A stretch of 64,000 nt of DNA from Mycobacterium terramassiliense (lineage in GTDB: Bacteria > Actinomycetota > Actinomycetes > Mycobacteriales > Mycobacteriaceae). Below are positions 63,566 to 64,000 of the stretch, one piece after another. The notes under the pieces were generated by a model. The model was not told the origin of the DNA. It saw only the letters and a program-made list of their open reading frames with translations, and ran no database searches. Location of the stretch: assembly GCF_900157385.1 (NCBI RefSeq), contig NZ_LT717700.1:434001-498000 (forward strand), written 5' to 3'. Position 1 is the first letter of the stretch. Each line of letters opens with the position of its first letter. The translations under genes and the position numbers were made by a program.

Positions 63566-64000
63566 TCAGTAGGTCGATATCTCGTCCTCGGCCGGCAGCT
63601 CGCCGGTGACCGCGAAGACGACGCGGCGGCCGACTTCCACGGCGTGGTCGGCGAAGCGCTCGTAAAAGCGGCCCAGCAATGCCGTTTCGACGCCCACCGA
63701 GATGTCGTGCCGCCAATCGTCGTCGATCAGCAAGCCGAACAATCCGCGATACAGGTCGTCCATCGCGTCGTCTTGTTCGTGAAGTCGGGCCGCGCCCTGC
63801 GGATCACGGGACACCAGCACCTGTTTTGCGCTGTCACCCAAGGCTATTGCCACCTTGCCCATGTCGGCGAAGCATTGGCGGACTTCCTCGGGAAGTACTC
63901 GCTTCGGGTGCTCCCGTTCGGCGATCTTGGCCACGTGCACGGCCAACGCACCCATTCGCTCCACGTCGGCGATGATCTGGATAGCGGCGAAGACCTCCCG
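63566..64000 (-). CDS. phoY1: PhoU/PhoY-family phosphate regulator, N-terminus missing (right edge)
   Basis: The visible part is the C-terminal 144 residues; the frame continues past the window at 64000 (REVFAAIQIIADVERMG). PhoU metal-binding motifs are visible: ADVERMGALAVH and GRFYERFADHAVEVGRR. PhoU-like proteins restrain Pst transport and the SenX3-RegX3 system. The position next to the Mg-ATPase and atsB matches phoY1 (Rv3301c), though phoY2 has the same domain. Confidence 0.85.
   Translation of the reverse strand, partial: REVFAAIQIIADVERMGALAVHVAKIAEREHPKRVLPEEVRQCFADMGKVAIALGDSAKQVLVSRDPQGAARLHEQDDAMDDLYRGLFGLLIDDDWRHDISVGVETALLGRFYERFADHAVEVGRRVVFAVTGELPAEDEISTY

Noticed and set aside
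1..64000. tRNA, rRNA, CRISPR array or insertion sequence
   Set aside because: No cloverleaf-like CCA-ending segments, no spaced repeats, no transposase motifs or terminal inverted repeats were seen on reading both strands.

Overview
The window is a high-GC actinobacterial chromosome segment. It reads as a slow-growing Mycobacterium, probably of the M. avium complex or close to it. The gene order follows, almost gene for gene, the M. tuberculosis block running from rubA/alkB (Rv3251c-Rv3252c) to phoY1 (Rv3301c). Gene-number equivalences are given from memory of that genome, not from a search. No rRNA, tRNA, CRISPR array, prophage or insertion sequence was recognised. Coding density is very high: no gene-free stretch exceeds about 300 bases (the longest is 9661-9953), and many neighbours overlap by 4-13 nt.

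Layout. 1-2863: start of rubA, alkB (alkane hydroxylase) and an amino-acid permease. 2921-9660: FAD oxidoreductase, the mannose supply genes (manA, a SIS-like gene, the phosphomannomutase manB), a DUF3499 gene, a zincin-like gene and whiB2. 9954-15312: F420 biosynthesis (fbiA, fbiB), the DNA adenine methylase mamA, and two accessory genes (Nudix hydrolase, DUF559 protein). 15419-20552: cell-envelope genes manC, wbbL1, rmlD, lcp1 and a small AMP-binding-like gene. 20578-26490: metal efflux pair pacL1-ctpC behind a 26-bp palindrome, an unknown protein with an ABC exporter, and a CDF-like membrane protein. 26564-33656: accessory block with an acyl-CoA ligase, a SAM methyltransferase, a CoA-transferase, and a three-gene signalling module (response regulator, CHASE3-type histidine kinase, response regulator-PP2C phosphatase). 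33903-44758: fadE25, purE, purK, gtrA-like, PH-domain gene, birA, and the acyl-CoA carboxylase genes accD5, accE5 and accA3 with maf, sseA and sufE. 44776-47919: a STAS anti-anti-sigma gene facing sigF-rsbW, with SigF-type promoters, and three small membrane proteins including a UsfY-like one. 48171-54252: TetR regulator, lhr helicase, nei glycosylase. 54284-64000: three DUF732 secreted proteins and one small Cys-containing secreted protein, pstS3-type phosphate-binding lipoprotein, LpqC-type esterase, arylsulfatase atsB translationally coupled to an MgtA-type P-ATPase, and the start-truncated phoU/phoY gene.

How it works together. ManA, ManB and ManC make GDP-mannose; RmlD, WbbL1 and Lcp1 build and attach the arabinogalactan linker. 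BirA biotinylates AccA3, which feeds carboxybiotin to AccD5/AccE5. The most unusual theme is stress signalling: a PP2C-type phosphatase linked to a response regulator, a STAS protein, the RsbW anti-sigma factor and SigF all lie within 16 kb. Together they could form a partner-switching cascade, but no direct link is shown by sequence alone. A second theme is a nutrient cluster (phosphate binding, sulfatase, Mg-type P-ATPase, PhoU) at the right end.
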